Shown here piece after piece: positions 61,201 to 64,000 of a DNA stretch of 64,000 nucleotides. The DNA comes from Collimonas humicola (GTDB lineage Bacteria > Pseudomonadota > Gammaproteobacteria > Burkholderiales > Burkholderiaceae_D), in NCBI RefSeq assembly GCF_018304945.1, contig NZ_JAGQEE010000001.1, positions 992,001 to 1,056,000 on the forward strand, written 5' to 3'. The notes under the pieces are model-generated. The model had not been told where the DNA came from, did no database searches, and was given only the letters and a program-made list of their open reading frames with translations. A program made the translations under genes and the position numbers. The first letter of the stretch is position 1; every line of letters begins with the position of its first letter.

Positions 61201-62049
61201 GCTTCAAATAACGCGATTGCAAATGGAGCTGCGCTAGGGGGCACCACAATGGGTGGTGCCAACGCCGATGGTACCGTGCAAACTCGCAGTACTGCGGGTA
61301 CCGCAATCATTAATGTTACGGCGGCAACATGTAGTCATGTCAGTGGCGTTGATGCCACTGGTTCCGGCCTATGTGCGCAAGCAACAAAAGATGGGGCGAC
61401 GGCGCTTGGTTCAAACGCCCAAGCAACTGATTTCAACACTACAGCGGTAGGCTTTCGAGCGTTGGCCTCACAAGCCGGTTCAGTGGCAATAGGCAATAAT
61501 GCCCAAGCAACCGGAGACCCTACTGTCGCGATTGGTCAAAACTCACTGGCTTCCGGCAATAATGCAGTAGCCGTGGGTGCAACGGCGCAAGCAGGTGGGG
61601 TAAATTCCGTGGCAATTGGTACCAACGCCCAGGCGACAGGAAACAATTCGGTAGCGGTCGGCGCAAATTCCGTGGCCAATGAGGCAAACACATTGTCGGT
61701 GGGTTCGACAGGTAATGAACGCCGGATTACCAATGTGGCGCCAGGGATCAATCCTACTGACGCGGTAAATGTGTCTCAGCTACAAAATGTGCAAAACCAG
61801 GTTGGTGACGTCAAACGCATTGCCTACTCCGGTGTTGCTATGGGCGCAGCTCTTTCAGGTGTGGTGATGCCTACTGTGAATCCTGGAAAAAGAGGGTTAG
61901 GAGTGGGATTGGGCTCGTACCAGGGCTATAACGCGCTTGCATTGCAGTTCAAACAGGTAAGCACTAGCGGCAATAGCGCCTGGGGAGCAGGTGTCAGCAC
62001 TACCGGTCAAAACACAGTTCTGCAGATTGGATACGGATTCACCTGGTAG
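58234..62049 (+). CDS. Giant trimeric autotransporter adhesin (YadA/Hia type)
   Basis: 1271 residues. An extended signal peptide (MNKIYRIIWSKVTGDYCVVG, then a hydrophobic core ending in AAWAGA) directs export. Three neck-type segments (LTNVAAGTAPTDGVNFSQLS and two similar) are seen. The stalk at about 205-970 is built of SLSTSTSTGLSTTNSNV units of 18 and 14 residues, a right- or left-handed trimeric coiled coil. A YadA-head-like left-handed beta-roll follows at about 1050-1150 (VAIGNNAQATGDPTVAIGQN). The last 75 residues form the membrane anchor ending in GYGFTW. It would be a trimer in the outer membrane used for attachment. The order stalk-head-anchor is unusual. Confidence 0.92.
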   Translation: MNKIYRIIWSKVTGDYCVVGELAKSNRRGTTTVSAKRSTKLSDAIGRSFLLKPIVRGVATIFFMMVAADAAWAGAIGNCNGTSTGDYGSTVSGGGPWQTSNWSGGEGNCGTGTGVIISENNNASGGVAGTSAYMWIGATGNNATGAITLYGPSGINLKGNTAVTGTFSSSGLATFSSGASLAGNQLTNVAAGTAPTDGVNFSQLSSLSTSTSTGLSTTNSNVTSLSTSASTGLSTTNSSVSSLSTSTSTGISTAQSGVNSLSTGLSTTNSNVGSLSTGLSTTNSNVTSLSTSASTGLSTTNSSVSSLSTSTSTGISTAQSGVNSLSTGLSTTNSNVGSLSTGLSTTNSNVTSLSTSASTGLSTTNSSVSSLSTSTSTGISTAQSGVNSLSTGLSTTNSNVASLSTSTSTGLSTTNSSVTSLSTSASTGITSLSTGLSTTNSSVSSLSTSTSTGISTNASNIGSLSTGLSTTNSNVTSLSTSTSTGISTNASNIGSLSTGLSTTNSNVTSLSTSTSTGISTNASNIGSLSTGLSTTNSNVTSLSTSASTGLSTTNSSVSSLSTSTSTGISTAQSGVNSLSTGLSTTNSNVGSLSTGLSTTNSSISSLSTSTSTGISTAQSGVNSLSTGLSTTNSNVGSLSTGLSTTNSNVTSLSTSTSTGISTNASNIGSLSTGLSTTNSNVTSLSTSTSTGISTNASNIGSLSTGLSTTNSNVTSLSTSTSTGISTNASNIGSLSTGLSTTNSNVTSLSTSTSTGISTNASNIGSLSTGLSTTNSNVSSLSTSTSTGISTNTSNIGSLSTGLSTTNSNVTSLSTGISSLSTGVANSVQYDNPGHTRVTLGGVGATTPVTLTNVAAGVNPTDAVNYSQLSSLSTSASTGITSLSTGLSTTNSNVSSLSTSTSTGISTAQSGVNSLSTGLSTTNNALSSLSTSTSTGLSTTNSNITSLSTGLSTTNNNVMSLSTGLSSLSTGLGQITGISTANAALTPLAAASNNAIANGAALGGTTMGGANADGTVQTRSTAGTAIINVTAATCSHVSGVDATGSGLCAQATKDGATALGSNAQATDFNTTAVGFRALASQAGSVAIGNNAQATGDPTVAIGQNSLASGNNAVAVGATAQAGGVNSVAIGTNAQATGNNSVAVGANSVANEANTLSVGSTGNERRITNVAPGINPTDAVNVSQLQNVQNQVGDVKRIAYSGVAMGAALSGVVMPTVNPGKRGLGVGLGSYQGYNALALQFKQVSTSGNSAWGAGVSTTGQNTVLQIGYGFTW
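58850..60700. repeat. Tandem repeat array encoding the adhesin stalk
   Basis: Short units (54 and 42 bases) combine into a higher-order block of 192 bases (64 codons: 18+18+14+14). Nearly identical copies start at about 58921, 59113 and 59305, with further partial blocks to 60700 and a second short array at 60840-61150. High identity means unequal recombination can lengthen or shorten the stalk. Confidence 0.9.
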
Positions 62050-62279
62050 ATTTTACCGGCAGACATTACATTAGTGTGCTGCTGCGGCAATTCTCAATTT
62101 TCGTGCCTAGAAAGATCTCGATAGACGTCCAGCGTTAGAAGAGGAGTGAATCAAATTCGCTTCAACAGAGGGGAAAATAAATGCTGCCATTGTGTTGTCA
62201 TTCAGGAGTCTAAACCGCCCCAAAGTAGCCCAATTAATGACAGCGTTATATTTTTAAGCTTCGATTTAAGACGATATAT

Positions 62280-62320
62280 TGGTGAAGGCAGCGGGAATCG
62301 AACCCGCGGCCCTCTTATAC
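62280..62320 (-). other. tRNA/tmRNA 3'-end-like scar (possible old attachment site)
   Basis: On the minus strand GCGGGTTCGATTCCCGC forms a perfect T-arm, followed by TGCCTTCACCA with encoded CCA. The upstream half does not complete a tRNA fold. The last part resembles the 3' end of ssrA (tmRNA) in many proteobacteria with a few changes. It is probably a leftover attachment end from an older integrative element; identity is uncertain. Confidence 0.6.
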
Positions 62321-62414
62321 CGTTTGCGTACACCTAAGGTCAATTCAGAAAATCGGTCGTTTAATGGGTGACCTGACATTTGATATCAGATTAAGTGGGC
62401 ACTACTCAACTAAG

Positions 62415-62489
62415 TAAATAATGGATAGCTGCCATCGTCCGTTGCCGCCTTCGCGCGAAAATCCGCAATCATCGAACGGCGCTCTACAG
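62415..62489 (-). pseudogene. Repeat copy D: 3' fragment of the XRE regulator gene
   Basis: Minus-strand translation VERRSMIADFRAKAATDDGS then YPLFT is identical to the intact regulator's C-terminus. The flanking AAGTAAATAA also matches the junction at 37280. Homology ends at about 62489. Beyond it (62490-62712) only short frames occur, perhaps debris of an insertion. Confidence 0.85.
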
Positions 62490-62712
62490 CTGCTGAATCA
62501 CCATCAATTGGAAGACACTTTCGACCGTTCGCAACTGGTCGATTACAGCCACGGACGATAGGCAGCTTGCGACCCGTTTCAGCCGTACGATGCCGGACCT
62601 GTTGAATGACGGTCTAGGAGGTCAATCAGACACCCAAAGGACGGCGGTGTGGCTGTTCTAACTGACGGTCTCGGCCCCGGCAGGAGAACACGACAGGACA
62701 TCCAGAAGGCGT

Positions 62713-63558
62713 TCAGCGTTCCGTTGAATGCGTTGCAAGCAGTTGCTGATGACGTGCTTCGGTTGCATCGTCGGCAGGGAACATGCATTCCAGGCGTAGC
62801 TCCTGCGCAGCAATATTTTGCGGTGTTCCAACGCTCGTTACCATCGAAAAATAACGAAGAACCACACCCTCGCTGATAAAACCAAGCGGAATAACCGGCA
62901 TCGCGGGCGCCACGGACGGCGCATGATACGTCTTCCAGTCGCGCGGCACGTCGGGATACGCAAGCAGTTCATCGAGCAGACCTTTGGTGCGATCATCAAT
63001 CACGTGGCCGACCGATTCGCGATACACCCGTTGCAGCAGGCTTCGCGAGACGTTGTCCCAATCGGCTACAAACGGGCGCATCCCCTTCGGATCGAAGATC
63101 AGATGCAGCATGTTGCGTGGACCTTCGCGCAAGGCCATGTCGATGAAACAGTTGAAAAAGCGCGGTGCTGCGTCGTTGGTCATCAGCACGTTCCAGTGGC
63201 GATCCATCACGATCGCCGGAAACGGTTCGTGCTGGCGAACGACACGTTCGAGCGCGCGAACGACACTGTGCATCTCCTGTGCGTTCCACGGCGCCTCCGA
63301 ATACACGGGTGCGTAGCCAGCGGCGAGCAGCAATACATTACGCTCACGCAGCGGCACATCAAGCGTCTGCGCGAGGGTCAATAGCGTGTCCCGACCCGGC
63401 ACGCTGCGTCCGCTTTCAATGAAGCTGATCTGGCGCTGCGAGACCCCGGCCTCGAGCGACAGATCGAGTTGACTCACGCCACGCACGTCTCGCCAATAGC
63501 GCAACAAACTACCAAGTTCACTCGGCGGAATTTTCGGGTCGGGACTAGTGACGTTCAT
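62713..63558 (-). CDS. XRE-family regulator with MmyB-like ligand domain
   Basis: 281 residues. The N-terminal XRE HTH (VSQLDLSLEAGVSQRQISFI, ESGRSVPGRDTLL) precedes a PAS-like MmyB domain (FPAIVMDRHWNVLMTNDAA, RFFNCFIDM, NMLHLIFDP). This architecture is common in actinobacterial and proteobacterial regulators of nearby oxidoreductases. It lies 37 bases downstream of the AhpD-like gene in the same direction, so it may autoregulate that pair. Confidence 0.85.
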   Translation of the reverse strand: MNVTSPDPKIPPSELGSLLRYWRDVRGVSQLDLSLEAGVSQRQISFIESGRSVPGRDTLLTLAQTLDVPLRERNVLLLAAGYAPVYSEAPWNAQEMHSVVRALERVVRQHEPFPAIVMDRHWNVLMTNDAAPRFFNCFIDMALREGPRNMLHLIFDPKGMRPFVADWDNVSRSLLQRVYRESVGHVIDDRTKGLLDELLAYPDVPRDWKTYHAPSVAPAMPVIPLGFISEGVVLRYFSMVTSVGTPQNIAAQELRLECMFPADDATEARHQQLLATHSTER

Positions 63559-63595
63559 CGGATTTCCCTATTCGAGACGGCTGATTATAGCGGAC

Positions 63596-64000
63596 TCAGG
63601 CGGCGGGCGAATGCCAGGCAAATTCCTCGAACGTCGCTTCGAGTGCCGGCTGTGTAACGCTACCGGTGTAGTTCGTAATAGTAGATGCTGCAACCACCGC
63701 AATGACCTCAAGTATCTGCTCGGAGCTGAACCCAGCTTCGAGGAAGCGTCTCTGGTCCGATTCAGCAAGGCGGCCGCGCTTTTCGATCAGCGTACGCGCC
63801 AGCGTTGACAGCGCGGCGAGTCTGGCGTCACCAGGCAGGCCGCCGTGGCGGATTGCGTCAACATCAGCGGGACGCACGCCCTCCTTCAGCGCAAGCGCAG
63901 TGTGAAACGCGACCGGCCACTGACTGGCGTTTGTGATGGCGTTGGTCAGCAACACCGTCTGGATCTGCTGCTCCGTCAGGCTGCTCGCATGCACGCGCTC
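63596..64000 (-). CDS. Carboxymuconolactone-decarboxylase/AhpD-like protein (partial)
   Basis: The frame is open to the window edge, so the N-terminus lies outside; a GTG at 63994 is possible but not convincing. The visible 135 residues are helical with NAITNASQWPVAFHTALALK and FSSEQILEVIAVVAASTITN, resembling CMD-fold proteins. The peroxidase-type CxxC of AhpD is replaced by NASQWPVAFH, so peroxidase activity is doubtful. It is upstream of the XRE-MmyB regulator. Confidence 0.75.
   Translation of the reverse strand, partial: ERVHASSLTEQQIQTVLLTNAITNASQWPVAFHTALALKEGVRPADVDAIRHGGLPGDARLAALSTLARTLIEKRGRLAESDQRRFLEAGFSSEQILEVIAVVAASTITNYTGSVTQPALEATFEEFAWHSPAA

Noticed and set aside
62146-62337. 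Small plus-strand ORF of 63 codons
   Set aside because: It reads through the reverse complement of a tRNA/tmRNA 3' end and is not protein-like.

Overview
The window reads as a large lambdoid/P2-hybrid prophage (about 1-55,614) integrated into a tRNA-Leu gene of a betaproteobacterium, followed by about 8 kb of flanking chromosome scarred by older insertions. A Burkholderiales host, perhaps Oxalobacteraceae such as Collimonas or Herbaspirillum, is my inference. It rests on a VgrG with a GH19 cargo protein, a DUF746 protein, a BigR-type sulfur operon, an ESPR-type trimeric autotransporter and moderate GC content. No marker gene proves the genus.

Late region, 1-14.2 kb, minus strand: baseplate proteins (gpW/gp25-like, J-like, I-like), three unassigned virion-type proteins, tail fibre, fibre-assembly chaperone, gpX-like LysM protein, a SWIM zinc-finger protein, a jacalin-like lectin, a polyvalent protein with a pyrophosphatase-like domain, and a DarB-like DNA methylase that runs off the left edge. 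Cargo zone 1, 14.3-24.2 kb, interrupts the late genes: two secreted putative immunity proteins, a GH19 effector, a T6SS-type VgrG, a small HTH protein, a DUF746 protein and a flavin-dependent halogenase fused to TPR repeats. The terminase genes and an AlpA-type regulator follow at 24.9-27.6 kb.

Cargo zone 2, 28.3-37.3 kb, lies between the terminase and early genes. It holds two Gly-rich secreted proteins, an orphan IS3 OrfA, a BigR/YeeE/persulfide-dioxygenase sulfur cluster with two damaged genes, a two-domain retropepsin-like lipoprotein, a small oxidase-like membrane protein and a divergent NmrA/HxlR pair.

Early region, 37.3-55.4 kb. A tightly overlapping leftward operon runs from Cro through a YmfL-like regulator, two tiny ORFs, Dam, DUF1364, a replication initiator with iterons inside its own gene, RusA, a hypothetical protein and an XRE regulator. 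CI is divergent from Cro. Two large defence-type genes, an Mrr-nSTAND3 protein and an OLD/TOPRIM protein, sit between CI and a rightward recombination operon (zinc-finger protein, putative annealing protein, PD-(D/E)XK nuclease, coiled-coil protein, HTH protein, C5 methyltransferase). That operon ends in a DUF4224 protein and a tyrosine integrase. The integrase abuts a displaced 3' part of tRNA-Leu(UAA), so the intact tRNA and the other prophage end should lie left of the window.

Flank, 55.6-64 kb: a ricin-type lectin, an efflux outer-membrane pseudogene, a giant trimeric autotransporter adhesin, a tRNA/tmRNA 3'-end scar, an XRE-MmyB regulator and a partial AhpD-like gene. The 3' end of the prophage XRE regulator gene recurs as three fragments in the same orientation. 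Together with the intact gene these bracket the NmrA/HxlR segment and the adhesin segment, which suggests repeated recombination at one gene end.
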